From: Floridanema aerugineum
GTDB lineage: Bacteria; Cyanobacteriota; Cyanobacteriia; Cyanobacteriales; Aerosakkonemataceae
Assembly (NCBI RefSeq): GCF_041929345.1
Contig: NZ_JBHFNQ010000214.1
Span: 1-64,000 of the forward strand
Direction: 5' to 3'
Length of the DNA stretch: 64,000 bases
The position numbers were made by a program, and so were the translations under genes. The notes under the pieces are model-generated. The model was not told the DNA's origin, made no database searches, and saw only the letters and a list, made by a program, of their open reading frames with translations. Shown piece after piece: positions 8,072 to 16,624 of this stretch (position 1 is its first letter; every line of letters begins with the position of its first letter).

Positions 8072-8088
8072 AGTTAGATACTCTAACT
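8072..8088. promoter_or_regulatory. Dyad operator, site 1
   Basis: AGTTAGA-TAC-TCTAACT is a perfect 7+3+7 inverted repeat. It lies just downstream of the inferred start of transcription of the promoter at 8104-8133 that reads toward the TauD gene, a position suited to repression. Four similar sites are at 11841, 20935, 38668 and 48715. Confidence 0.65.
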
Positions 8089-8103
8089 AATCTGGCTGAA
8101 ATT

Positions 8104-8133
8104 ATTATCCGGTATACCTATCGATTTAGTCAA
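8104..8133 (-). promoter_or_regulatory. Sigma-70-type promoter for the TauD gene
   Basis: On the minus strand TTGACT (8133-8128) and GATAAT (8109-8104) are separated by 18 bases. The surrounding block of about 40 bases is nearly repeated upstream of the flavin monooxygenase at 38762 and more loosely at 21121-21160. Confidence 0.6.
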
Positions 8134-8188
8134 GATTAAAGCAAAAATTTTTTGGATAAACCAGTAAAAGCCTTATTTATTCTGGCTT

Positions 8189-9457
8189 CTAATCCTCGTA
8201 AATTGATCCCAAGTGCCACATTTTCGGCCAAATTAAAGCTACCGCTACAACTACAAGTACTGTGCCAATGCCTCCACTAACCACCGAGAAGATTGGCCCA
8301 AAAAAGGCAGCAACTAAACCAGATTCAAAACCACCTAATTCATTAGACATACTGATAAAAACGCTATTCACAGCTGATACTCTGCCTCGCAAATCATTGG
8401 GAGTACGAATCTGTACCAAAGTATGCCGAATTACCACGCTGATGCTATCAAAAGCACCAGTCAAAAATAACATTAATAATGATAGCCACAACCAACGAGA
8501 AAAGCCGAAAATAATAGTTGCTACACCAAAACCAACAACTGACAAAAGTAATGCTTTTCCCGCCTGACGTAAGGGAGGTAAATAAGCCAAAATTACTGTC
8601 ATTATTAAAGCGCCGATCGAAGGGGCTGCTTGTAACCAACCTAATTCTACTGGCCCTGCGTGTAAAATATCTTTGGCATAAATTGGTAATAAAAACACTG
8701 CTCCGCCAAACAATACAGCAAATAAATCTAAGGTAATTGCTGCTAGGATTAGTTGATTTTTCCAAATAAATTTTACTCCTCCAGACAAAGCTTTAAGTGA
8801 CAAAGGTTCTTTGGATAATGTCTTTTTCTGGTTAGGAATTAAGGCAACAGCAACTAAACATAAAAAAGCTAAAATTCCTGCCAATATGTATACATTTGTA
8901 GCTCCGCCTTGAATTGCAATCATCACGCCTCCTAATGATGGGCCTGCAACCGAGGCAAATTGGAATGTACTACTATTCCAAGTAGCTGCATTTGTAAAAG
9001 CATTTTTAGGAATTAATTGCCAAACAAAAGCATCGCTGGCTGGTTTACTAAAGGCTCTAGCAATTCCAATTAATAACAAGCAGCTATAAATCAGAAAAAT
9101 TGAACCTTTGGTAATGGAAAGAATGGCTAAAGCAAAAGAACAAAAGGAGAGAAGCCAAATTGTTAAAAGCATGGTGAATTTGCGATCGAATCGATCGGCT
9201 AAATCTCCAGCAATTAAAGTTAAAGCCATAATGGGGACAACTTGCACTAAGCCAACCCCACCCAAAACTAGCGCTGAACCAGTGCGATCGTACAGTTCCC
9301 AACCCACAGCCACACTTTGCATTTGATATCCCAAATACAGCAATAATCGACCGATCGTAAATAGTCGATAATTGCGAAATCTCAGTGCAGCAAAAGGGTC
9401 ATGCTGTTGAGTACTTAAAGTATTTTCAGTTACTTGTTTTTTTGTTGTCCACCACAT
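8189..9457 (-). CDS. MFS exporter (EntS-like group)
   Basis: The 422-residue membrane protein has about twelve hydrophobic helices. The cytoplasmic loop between helices 2 and 3 has GDLADRFDRK, the MFS motif A. It belongs to the branch that includes EntS and related secretion carriers, judged from the FAALRFRNYRLFTIGRLL start. It is 17 bp downstream of the marR gene in the same direction, so the pair is likely one transcript, an arrangement common for regulator/efflux pairs. Substrate unknown. A second member of this branch is at 43454. Confidence 0.85.
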   Translation of the reverse strand: MWWTTKKQVTENTLSTQQHDPFAALRFRNYRLFTIGRLLLYLGYQMQSVAVGWELYDRTGSALVLGGVGLVQVVPIMALTLIAGDLADRFDRKFTMLLTIWLLSFCSFALAILSITKGSIFLIYSCLLLIGIARAFSKPASDAFVWQLIPKNAFTNAATWNSSTFQFASVAGPSLGGVMIAIQGGATNVYILAGILAFLCLVAVALIPNQKKTLSKEPLSLKALSGGVKFIWKNQLILAAITLDLFAVLFGGAVFLLPIYAKDILHAGPVELGWLQAAPSIGALIMTVILAYLPPLRQAGKALLLSVVGFGVATIIFGFSRWLWLSLLMLFLTGAFDSISVVIRHTLVQIRTPNDLRGRVSAVNSVFISMSNELGGFESGLVAAFFGPIFSVVSGGIGTVLVVVAVALIWPKMWHLGSIYED

Positions 9458-9474
9458 TTTAAAAAACCATTACT

Positions 9475-9954
9475 TCATTCTTCAGGAGGCTCTAAAGAGT
9501 TATCTTCTAAAACCTCTTTCAGCAGAGTTAATCCTTCTTCAATTAGAACAATTTGCTGTTCTGTTAAACTATTAAGTAATTCGGAAATACGCGATCGAGT
9601 TTGACCCCGACATTCCTCTAAATGAACCTTTCCCGCTTCTGTCAGATTCAAAACTACCCGTCGTCGTTCCTTTGGATCATCACAGCGATGCACAAAATCG
9701 CGTTGCACCAACCGTTCTGTATTCGCTGAAGCAGTCGCACGAGTCACTCCCAAATGTTCTGCTAAATCAGAAAGCGATGCCCCAGGATTACGATCCAAAA
9801 ATGCCAGCGTCCGAAATTGCGGCACAGACATAGTTGTAGAATTGCGAGAACGAATATCTGCACGGATAAACCGCATCGCTAGCGGGATGGTTTCCATAAC
9901 TCTAGCGGCACAATTTTCTGACGTAATTTCTCGATTATCTTGCTTTTTCCCCAT
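9475..9954 (-). CDS. MarR-family transcriptional regulator
   Basis: The 159-residue protein has the MarR winged helix-turn-helix: SLSDLAEHLGVTRATASANT for the helices and DDPKERRRVVLNLTEAG for the wing. The start ATG follows GAGG by 11 bases. It is the only regulator found inside the sulfur island and heads an operon with an MFS exporter. MarR proteins bind short inverted repeats and usually lose DNA binding on sensing small phenolic or oxidising molecules. It is a candidate to bind the GTTAGA-N3-TCTAAC dyads found nearby, but no copy of that dyad was seen directly upstream of marR itself. Confidence 0.88.
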   Translation of the reverse strand: MGKKQDNREITSENCAARVMETIPLAMRFIRADIRSRNSTTMSVPQFRTLAFLDRNPGASLSDLAEHLGVTRATASANTERLVQRDFVHRCDDPKERRRVVLNLTEAGKVHLEECRGQTRSRISELLNSLTEQQIVLIEEGLTLLKEVLEDNSLEPPEE

Positions 9955-10114
9955 TAGATTTTTAACCTCACTGAATCGCTGATGTTAAGAAAATGCAGAG
10001 CAGCAATTTTACTCCAAAAAGAGTTACTGCCTTACTTCTACTGTTACTTAATCAGCGACCAGTTTTTCAGGGAAATGGGGGTTAGTTTCAAGTTAATTAA
10101 CTTTCTTAATCCCT

Positions 10115-10149
10115 AGTACCCAGTACCCAGTACCCAGTACCCAGTATCC
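10115..10149. repeat. Heptanucleotide tandem repeat
   Basis: Four exact AGTACCC units (10115-10142) are followed by a degenerate AGTATCC. Such short tandem repeats of seven bases are typical of heterocystous and other filamentous cyanobacteria. Confidence 0.8.
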
Positions 10150-10154
10150 AAAAT

Positions 10155-11009
10155 CTAAGTTGCTAATCTTGGGTAAAGCCTTCCGCAGATATAAGTTAAA
10201 ACTACTACCACTACTAGCAAAATCAGACAATCTGTACCAAATCCGTAAATGCTGCGACCATTCTCTAGCATTGTTCCTCGCAAAGCATCCACCATATAAG
10301 TTAGAGGATTGAGGTGCGCGATCGATCGCAACCATAGCGGCATCAAAGCAATCGGGTAAATCGCATTACTCGCAAAAAATAAAGGCATTGTCAACAATTG
10401 TCCAATACCTGTAAAGCGTTCTCGTGATTTTACCAAACAGCCAATAATTAAGGAAAAAGTGCAGAAACAAGCCGCCCCTAAAAACACAACTAATAAAACG
10501 CCCAAAAAAGCCAGAGGATTAAGATTGAGATGTACGCCAATGAGTATCGACAAAAGGTAAATTACAATCACTTGGCAAAAGCCTCGCACTCCCGCAGATA
10601 AAGCTTTACCAAGCACCATTGCAGCACGAGGAGTCGGACTGGCAAGAAATTTATGAATTGTACCTAAATCTCGTTCCCAAATAATCGACATTCCCCCACT
10701 AAAAATTGCTACAAATAAAACGCTTTGTGCCAAAATTCCTGCCGCCATAAAATCTAAATAAGGCAACCCATTACTAGGAATTGCACGAATTCGAGCGAAA
10801 ACTTGTCCGAAAATTACTAACCAAAGTACAGGTTGAGCAGCACGCACAAATAAATCGCTAGGATCGTGAAGTAATTTGCGGACTTCTAATTCTGTGAGGA
10901 CGATCGTTTTTCTAATTAATTCCCATGTTGCAGTTAGCCAATTATTGGCACGGTCATGTTTTGGTTTAACCCAACCGTTTAGCAACACGCCTGATTCTTG
11001 AGGTTTCAC
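10155..11009 (-). CDS. ABC-2 type transporter permease (DrrB-like)
   Basis: The 284-residue membrane protein has six hydrophobic segments and the ABC-2 family centre GGMSIIWERDLGTIHKFLASPTPR. Its start overlaps the end of the ATPase gene by 44 bp, so both are coupled. Together they form a two-gene exporter of the daunorubicin-resistance (DrrAB) class, which moves hydrophobic compounds or lipids outward. Substrate unknown. Confidence 0.88.
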   Translation of the reverse strand: MKPQESGVLLNGWVKPKHDRANNWLTATWELIRKTIVLTELEVRKLLHDPSDLFVRAAQPVLWLVIFGQVFARIRAIPSNGLPYLDFMAAGILAQSVLFVAIFSGGMSIIWERDLGTIHKFLASPTPRAAMVLGKALSAGVRGFCQVIVIYLLSILIGVHLNLNPLAFLGVLLVVFLGAACFCTFSLIIGCLVKSRERFTGIGQLLTMPLFFASNAIYPIALMPLWLRSIAHLNPLTYMVDALRGTMLENGRSIYGFGTDCLILLVVVVVLTYICGRLYPRLAT

Positions 11010-11817
11010 GATAATTCGCTCCCGATGCTAATAAATCCCCGGTGTAGTGAATAAAAACATCATCTAAAGTCGCATCTTCTTTGTTTAATGATGCTTTCAA
11101 TTCTGTGGGTGTACCTGTGACAATAATTTGACTGGCGTGCATAATCGCAATTCGATCGCACAAAACATCCGCTTCTTCCATAAAATGAGTAGTTAAAAAG
11201 ACAGTTGTGCCAAAGTTCGATCGCAATCTTTCCACTAATTCCCAAACATTACTCCGGGCTAAAGGGTCAAGTCCGACAGTTGGTTCATCTAAAAATAATA
11301 CTAATGGTTGATGCAGAATCGCTTGGGCAATTTCTAACTTGCGAATCATCCCTCCAGAATATTGCTGAACTAATCTATGAGCAGCATCTTGTAAACCCAT
11401 AAAATTCAGCAATTCCTGAATGTAATTTTCGCGTTTCTTCTGGGGAATATCGTATAATTTGGCAAAAATTAGCAGATTTTCATAACCTGTTAAACTGCCA
11501 TCAGCAGAAAGTGATTGGGGAACATATCCGATCGCCCTTCTCACCCTAGCAGCTTGGCGGACAATATCCAACCCCGCAATAGTTGCACCTCCAGCACTAG
11601 GAGGCAGTAGAGTAGTCAGCATTTTAATCGCTGTACTTTTACCCGCCCCATTCGGCCCCAGTAAACCAAAAACCTCTCCTGCTGGTACAGTCAAGTTTAA
11701 GTTATTTACTGCACAAGTTTTCCCAAAGCGCCGCGTTAGGGCATGGGTTTCTAGGATTGTAGAGGAATTAGCGATCGGAAATATCGATTCTCCTACGCTT
11801 TCAGTAAGTCTGGTCAC
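10966..11817 (-). CDS. ABC transporter ATP-binding protein (DrrA-like)
   Basis: The 283-residue ATPase has Walker A GPNGAGKS (residues 54-61), the signature YSGGM, Walker B LVLFLDEPTVGLDP and the H-loop TTHFM. The DrrA-type C-terminal segment (ATLDDVFIHYTG) identifies it as an exporter ATPase. The start codon is GTG with GAGG 12 bases upstream. A perfect dyad operator (site 2) is 24 bases before the start, suggesting that this exporter shares regulation with the sulfonate-degrading oxygenases. Confidence 0.9.
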   Translation of the reverse strand: MTRLTESVGESIFPIANSSTILETHALTRRFGKTCAVNNLNLTVPAGEVFGLLGPNGAGKSTAIKMLTTLLPPSAGGATIAGLDIVRQAARVRRAIGYVPQSLSADGSLTGYENLLIFAKLYDIPQKKRENYIQELLNFMGLQDAAHRLVQQYSGGMIRKLEIAQAILHQPLVLFLDEPTVGLDPLARSNVWELVERLRSNFGTTVFLTTHFMEEADVLCDRIAIMHASQIIVTGTPTELKASLNKEDATLDDVFIHYTGDLLASGANYRETSRIRRVAKRLG

Positions 11818-11840
11818 GAATTAATTGACCTCAATTTATT

Positions 11841-11855
11841 GTTAGACTATCTAAC
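11841..11855. promoter_or_regulatory. Dyad operator, site 2
   Basis: GTTAGA-CTA-TCTAAC is a perfect 6+3+6 inverted repeat, 24 bases upstream of the GTG of the DrrA-like ATPase. It matches sites 1, 3, 4 and 5 in arm sequence and spacing. Confidence 0.6.
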
Positions 11856-11944
11856 TATTAGTTTTACATATTTCATGTTTAGCAGCAAGTAGGGTACTTG
11901 AAAATCAAGGCAGGCAGGATGCCTACCCCACAAGGAAGCTGTAA

Positions 11945-12066
11945 CTCAGATCTTGCACCAGCGGCTCAAAACCGGGTTTCTTGCAAATAGCTAACCCTGA
12001 AACCCTAGATTTTCCGTCAAGAAACCCGGTTTTTCAAGGCTTGTTGAGAATGGTGCAAGACCTGAG
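11945..12066. repeat. MITE-like inverted repeat, family CTCAGATCTTGCACC, copy A
   Basis: The ends CTCAGATCTTGCACCA (11945-11960) and TGGTGCAAGACCTGAG (12051-12066) are near-perfect inverted repeats. A second nested pair (AAACCGGGTTTCTTG / CAAGAAACCCGGTTT) lies inside, and outer arms around 11911-11935 and 12070-12100 extend the symmetry. Copies B and C are at 19013 and 43193. It fills most of the 334-base gap between two ABC transporter loci. Confidence 0.65.
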
Positions 12067-12151
12067 ATAACTCTTGTGGGGTGGGAATCCTGCCCGCCCT
12101 ATCCAAAGATAACTATGTATCACTTTATTTATTTGCACCTACTTATTAGAA

Positions 12152-14056
12152 CTAAGCAGGTCGTTGCTTTTGAAATTCCAGATGCTCGTTATGGTCATCT
12201 TTTTCGGGTAAAAATCCACCAGCCTGCATTTGCCATAGCCTATAGTAAGCGCCTCTTTGTGCTAACAGTTTAGCGTGGGTGCCATCTTCAACAATGGAGC
12301 CTTGATCGAATACTAAAATCCGATCGAGATGTGCGATCGTAGATAATCGATGAGCTACCACAATCACAGTCTTTCCATCCATTACTAAATCCAGGGTATC
12401 TTGGATTGCTTTTTCAGTAATCGAATCAAGGCTAGAAGTAGCTTCATCCAAAATTAAAATTGGTGCATCTTTGAGGATAACTCGTGTGATCGCAATCCGC
12501 TGCCTCTGCCCCCCAGAAAGTTTTACTCGTCGTTCACCAACCAAAGAATCATATCCCTCTTTTGTCCGCATAATGAACTCGTGAGCATGAGCTTTCCGCG
12601 ATGCCTCAAACACTTCCTCATCAGTTGCATCCAATCTTCCATAGCGAATATTTTCCAGTAATGTTCGATGGAACAGCGAAGGATCTTGAGGAATCAGACT
12701 AATCTGAGTGTGTAGCGCATCCTGAGTCATATCACCAATATCTACACCATCAATTAAAATCTGTCCAGATTGGCGATCGAACAATCGCAAAATCAAATTC
12801 ACAAAAGTAGATTTTCCCGAACCAGAAAAACCCACCAATCCAACTCTTTCTCCTGGTTGAATGGTGACAGAAAGATTGTTAAATACAGTCTTTCCAGAGT
12901 AATAGCTGAAATCTACGTGACGGAACTCTATTTTGCCTTGAGTGATGGAAGGTGCGATCGCATTTTCGCGATCAATTAATTCGTGGGGTTGCACGATCGT
13001 ACCAACTCCATTACTCACATTACCAATATGTTCAAAAAATTCCAAAAATCGTTTACTTAAATTTCGAGCTTCACTAATAATTAGCAGTGACAAACTAGTT
13101 GCTACCACAAAGTCAGCAGCACTAATCTTTCCTCGACTCCAAAGGAAAAGGGAATAAAAAACAGTGCCAACTTTCAGAATAGCTGAAGCAATAAACTGAA
13201 ACCAGCGAATTCGCTCCGAGTACCAATTAGACCTTCTGACCTGTATGAGTTCATACTTTAATCGCTCATTCAAATAATGCCGTTCAAAGCCCAAACGAGC
13301 GAATAATTTAGTACTAACAAGATTCGTCACTGAATCAACAATAATACCAGTTGTATCACTCCTAGCAGCTGCGGCTCTCCTTGCATGAAATCGAGAGCGA
13401 GTTGCCAACCAAAAAGAAATACTAATGAAGAAAACTGCCCAAATTCCCACAAATGCAGCCAGAGGCGGATAAGCGCGATATAGTAACGCTGTAGAGACAA
13501 TATAAACGATAATTACGGGCATAAATTCAGTAATTAGCATTGACATTGTTTGAGTCACACCGAGCGAAGTTTCACTAATTCGATGTGCCAATGCTCCTGC
13601 AAAACTGCTGCTTAAATAACGGTGAGAATGCTGTTGCAAGTAAGCATACAAAGCTCTAACAATATGTTGCCTATGGATAGGATGACGAAGAGTTTGTAAG
13701 AGTCCGCCTACACGCCCAAAAACTACTTCACCAACACTCAAAACTGCAAACAACATCAAGGGTTGTTTTACTGTATCAAAAATTAGTTTGCTATCACCTG
13801 TCGATCGCGTTACGCTGCGAATAATTTCACCGATCGCATAAGGTAACATAATCCCGCAAGTGGCGTGTAATATCTCCAGAACGATCATTGCTACATACCA
13901 CCAGCGAAATTTATTAACAAAATAAAAAATGAACCAAAAAGGCGTTGTGGGCAAAGCAGGTGCGTCAGCCGCACGTTGGAACGATTCAGATGGACGAGGT
14001 TTTTTGATGAAAAAACGGTGGGTGTCGCGTCGTATCACTTTAACTTCTCCTAACAT
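12152..14056 (-). CDS. ABC exporter, fused membrane and ATPase domains
   Basis: The 634-residue half-transporter has about six membrane helices in the first 350 residues and then an ATPase domain with Walker A GFSGSGKST, signature LSGGQRQR, Walker B ILILDEATSSLD and H-loop VAHRLST. This is the MsbA/ATM1-like type IV exporter layout and it would act as a homodimer. Either the ATG at 14056 or a GTG at 14038 with AGGAG nine bases before it may be the start. The exported compound is unknown. Confidence 0.9.
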   Translation of the reverse strand: MLGEVKVIRRDTHRFFIKKPRPSESFQRAADAPALPTTPFWFIFYFVNKFRWWYVAMIVLEILHATCGIMLPYAIGEIIRSVTRSTGDSKLIFDTVKQPLMLFAVLSVGEVVFGRVGGLLQTLRHPIHRQHIVRALYAYLQQHSHRYLSSSFAGALAHRISETSLGVTQTMSMLITEFMPVIIVYIVSTALLYRAYPPLAAFVGIWAVFFISISFWLATRSRFHARRAAAARSDTTGIIVDSVTNLVSTKLFARLGFERHYLNERLKYELIQVRRSNWYSERIRWFQFIASAILKVGTVFYSLFLWSRGKISAADFVVATSLSLLIISEARNLSKRFLEFFEHIGNVSNGVGTIVQPHELIDRENAIAPSITQGKIEFRHVDFSYYSGKTVFNNLSVTIQPGERVGLVGFSGSGKSTFVNLILRLFDRQSGQILIDGVDIGDMTQDALHTQISLIPQDPSLFHRTLLENIRYGRLDATDEEVFEASRKAHAHEFIMRTKEGYDSLVGERRVKLSGGQRQRIAITRVILKDAPILILDEATSSLDSITEKAIQDTLDLVMDGKTVIVVAHRLSTIAHLDRILVFDQGSIVEDGTHAKLLAQRGAYYRLWQMQAGGFLPEKDDHNEHLEFQKQRPA

Positions 14057-14129
14057 AGGAATAGACGACTAAATAGGCTATTCGATAAGGTTAAATCTGT
14101 AATTCAAAGTTATTTGTAAGATATTAACG

Positions 14130-14276
14130 CAAGTTGCTAGTTATTAATTATTTCCTGTTCCCCCCTTTAGTAAGGGGGGTTAGGGGGGATCTTTAGCTGT
14201 GATAGGTGTTTAGATCCCCCCAACCCCCCTTATTAAGGGGGGCTAAGAAAGAGTCAGACTTGTAACTAGCAACTTG
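14130..14276. repeat. Dispersed inverted repeat, CAAGTTGCTAGTTA ends
   Basis: The 14-bp ends CAAGTTGCTAGTTA and TAACTAGCAACTTG are exact inverted repeats. Inside is a long hairpin built from runs such as TAAGGGGGGTTAGGGGGGAT and its complement. A second, interrupted copy is at 22387-22565. Confidence 0.7.
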
Positions 14277-14333
14277 AGTTATTAGTGTGATTTTGGGTAT
14301 ATTTGTTTTATCAACACATTTATTAAAGACATT

Positions 14334-14822
14334 ATGAGAGTACAAAAGAACATCCATACTGATGACGAACTGATTGAAGAAATCAAAAAATGTTGGAAAC
14401 CGCTAGATTCTAGAGCAGGTCGTTTAGTCCAACGTTTTGATGGTGTTTGGCATTTCAGTGTTGCCTTATCAGAGACTTTTGCAATTTCTTGGGGGCCGAG
14501 AGAAGCATCACAGCTCCATGAAATAGGTTCTCTTAGAGTACATAGTCTAGGCTCTGAGTTCACAGATGCAGTCAAGGTTCCATACTTAAGCAAAAATGAA
14601 ATTCTGGAGAACCTGATTGCATCAGTCTCAGCATTTCATTACAAATGGAAGTATGGTTTTCAAGGATGGAATTGTGAACATTGGGCAGGTTTGGCTGTAA
14701 GTGGACAACCCATTTCATATCAAGTCAAAGAGCAAGGATTTGGCATCTTTGACTTATTTGGAGTCTTGCACTTTAGAGGTGAGGCAATCGAGCATCTAAA
14801 CAAACATAAACTATCTTCCTAA
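14334..14822 (+). CDS. Putative LRAT/NlpC-P60-like cysteine hydrolase
   Basis: The 162-residue protein is not clearly assignable. It has His40 in VWHFSVAL and Cys114/His116 in GWNCEHWAGL. The NCEH motif with an upstream His is the hallmark of the LRAT branch of the NlpC/P60 fold (acyltransferases and hydrolases). It has no signal peptide. The 3' end overlaps the convergent aldo/keto reductase gene by 4 bases. The function is a suggestion from the motif only. Confidence 0.6.
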   Translation: MRVQKNIHTDDELIEEIKKCWKPLDSRAGRLVQRFDGVWHFSVALSETFAISWGPREASQLHEIGSLRVHSLGSEFTDAVKVPYLSKNEILENLIASVSAFHYKWKYGFQGWNCEHWAGLAVSGQPISYQVKEQGFGIFDLFGVLHFRGEAIEHLNKHKLSS

Positions 14823-15817
14823 CGTACAGCATCCCCCTTACGATATTCAGCAGTAATATCATCTAGTTTTTGTTTCAAACTATCATCAAGATTAACTTCG
14901 ATCGCTTTCAAACTATCTATCAATTGTTCTGGACGACTAGCACCAATAATCGGAGCAGTAATAATCGGATTTGCCAGCACCCAGGCAATTGAAAGAGTTG
15001 TCAATGATAATCCAGCAGCATCAGCAACAGTGCGTAACTCTTCCACTGTATTGAATTCCCGATCGTGCCAGTAGCGTTTCTGATAAACTTCGGCACCAGT
15101 ACCCAGAGTAAATCGTGTGCCATCGCTAGGGTTATCCGCACGATTATGTTTACCCGTTAAAAGACCGCCTGCTAAAGGATTATAAGGAATCACTCCCAAT
15201 CCTTCCTCTTTCGCTAGAGGTAGAAGTTCTCGCTCAATTTCGCGGAACAGCAGATTATACCGGGGTTGAATCGAAACAAAGCGCGTTAGATTGCGAATAT
15301 CAGAACGTCCCAACGCTCGACTGAGACGATACGCCAGGAAATTTGACACGCCGATGTAGCGGACTTTACCAGCTTTGACGATCGCATCCAAAGCCTCCAA
15401 TGTCTCATCCAAAGGAGTTGAAGCATCATCGGAGTGCAACTGGTACAAATCTACGTAATCGGTTTGTAGTCTTTGTAGGGAAGCATCGATCGCATCTAGA
15501 ATATGTTTGCGCGAAGCACCCTGATCCCAAGGCGAGGGGCCTACTTTACCAACACACTTAGTTGCCAGGATAAACTGTTCCCGTTTACCTTTCAACCAGC
15601 GCCCAATAATTTCTTCAGTGCGTCCCGCTGTTGCGAGTCCACCCCCTAAAGGATACACATCAGCAGTATCCAGAAAGTTAATTCCGGCATCAGCAGCACT
15701 GTCAAGGATTTGTTTGGATGTTTCTTCATCAGATTGGAAGCCAAAGGTCATTGTACCAAGAACTAGACGGGAAACCGTCAATCCAGTTTGACCGAGTTTT
15801 GTAGTAGGTAATGTCAT
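14819..15817 (-). CDS. Aldo/keto reductase
   Basis: The 332-residue TIM-barrel oxidoreductase has LGTMTFG, Asp50 and Tyr55 (FLDTADVYPLGGG), Lys87 (LATKCVG) and the catalytic His in LYQLHSDD. A cofactor-binding APIIGASRPEQL segment is near the end. It starts 3 bases after the methyltransferase stop codon, so the two are cotranscribed, probably with the esterase upstream. Confidence 0.88.
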   Translation of the reverse strand: MTLPTTKLGQTGLTVSRLVLGTMTFGFQSDEETSKQILDSAADAGINFLDTADVYPLGGGLATAGRTEEIIGRWLKGKREQFILATKCVGKVGPSPWDQGASRKHILDAIDASLQRLQTDYVDLYQLHSDDASTPLDETLEALDAIVKAGKVRYIGVSNFLAYRLSRALGRSDIRNLTRFVSIQPRYNLLFREIERELLPLAKEEGLGVIPYNPLAGGLLTGKHNRADNPSDGTRFTLGTGAEVYQKRYWHDREFNTVEELRTVADAAGLSLTTLSIAWVLANPIITAPIIGASRPEQLIDSLKAIEVNLDDSLKQKLDDITAEYRKGDAVR

Positions 15818-15820
15818 AAA

Positions 15821-16573
15821 TTAGCGATCGAACAAGCCATAAAGGAAATAGTTTTCGGTAGCATGAACACAACCATGCCACCCTAAGTTTTGCAAAGATT
15901 CTTCTAACTCATTTGGTTCATAAAAGATCTTCACAATGCGGTAAGTTTGCCCATCATTCAACTTCCGTTGGGCATACCCTTGCTTATTCAACGTTGCATG
16001 ATCTTTAGCTGTAGAATCTTGAGTAAATAGACTATCTACAAAAAAGATTCGCCCATCAGGTTTTAATGCTCCTTTAATCATCTGCCAGAAAGGTACAAAT
16101 TTTTCTTTCGGGACGTGAGAGAGCCAAAAGCCAAAGAATATATAGTCAAATTGTTGGTTAGGAGTCCAGTTGAATATGTCAGCAACGATGTACTCGACAG
16201 AGTTAGAATTGACACGCTGCTTGTTCAATGCGATCGCTTCTGGCGAAGAATCTACCGCAGTCACGCGATTTGCTAAAGGAACTAAATGCTGCGTCCATAA
16301 ACCTGTTCCACAAGCGAGATCTAAGACATCTCCTGAAGGTTTAGACGCTCGAAGTGCAGCTTCTACTTCAAAAACTTCCGAAAACCACTGCCGTCGATGT
16401 TGCTCGCCGCGATCGTAACGCCCTTCCCGGAAAAACCATTCGTCGTATTCCGAAGCTCGTTCCCGATAGTATTGGATTTGCTCTTGCAAAATGTCAACAC
16501 TCATCGACTCAAGAGGGTTGTCAATGAAGTATTTAGACTCTATCAATTTCCAGTCAATCGGAGGATGTATCAT
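15821..16573 (-). CDS. Class I SAM-dependent methyltransferase
   Basis: The 250-residue protein has motif I VLDLACGTGLWTQHLV, the acidic second strand VTAVDSS and IVADIFNW as motif II/III, all features of the Rossmann-fold methyltransferases. The N-terminal YYRERASEYDEWFFREGRYD is typical of small-molecule or SAM-binding domain proteins in this class. Methyl acceptor unknown. It lies in the operon-like series of minus-strand genes from 14.8 to 20.7 kb. Confidence 0.82.
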   Translation of the reverse strand: MIHPPIDWKLIESKYFIDNPLESMSVDILQEQIQYYRERASEYDEWFFREGRYDRGEQHRRQWFSEVFEVEAALRASKPSGDVLDLACGTGLWTQHLVPLANRVTAVDSSPEAIALNKQRVNSNSVEYIVADIFNWTPNQQFDYIFFGFWLSHVPKEKFVPFWQMIKGALKPDGRIFFVDSLFTQDSTAKDHATLNKQGYAQRKLNDGQTYRIVKIFYEPNELEESLQNLGWHGCVHATENYFLYGLFDR

Positions 16574-16624
16574 AGAATTTTGTTGTCAAGTAAACTATTA
16601 AACAGCAATACGCCTGACGGTACG

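Noticed and set aside
10115..10149. AGTACCC repeats considered as iterons or an origin
   Set aside because: The heptamer type is common between genes in filamentous cyanobacteria and there is no replication gene nearby.
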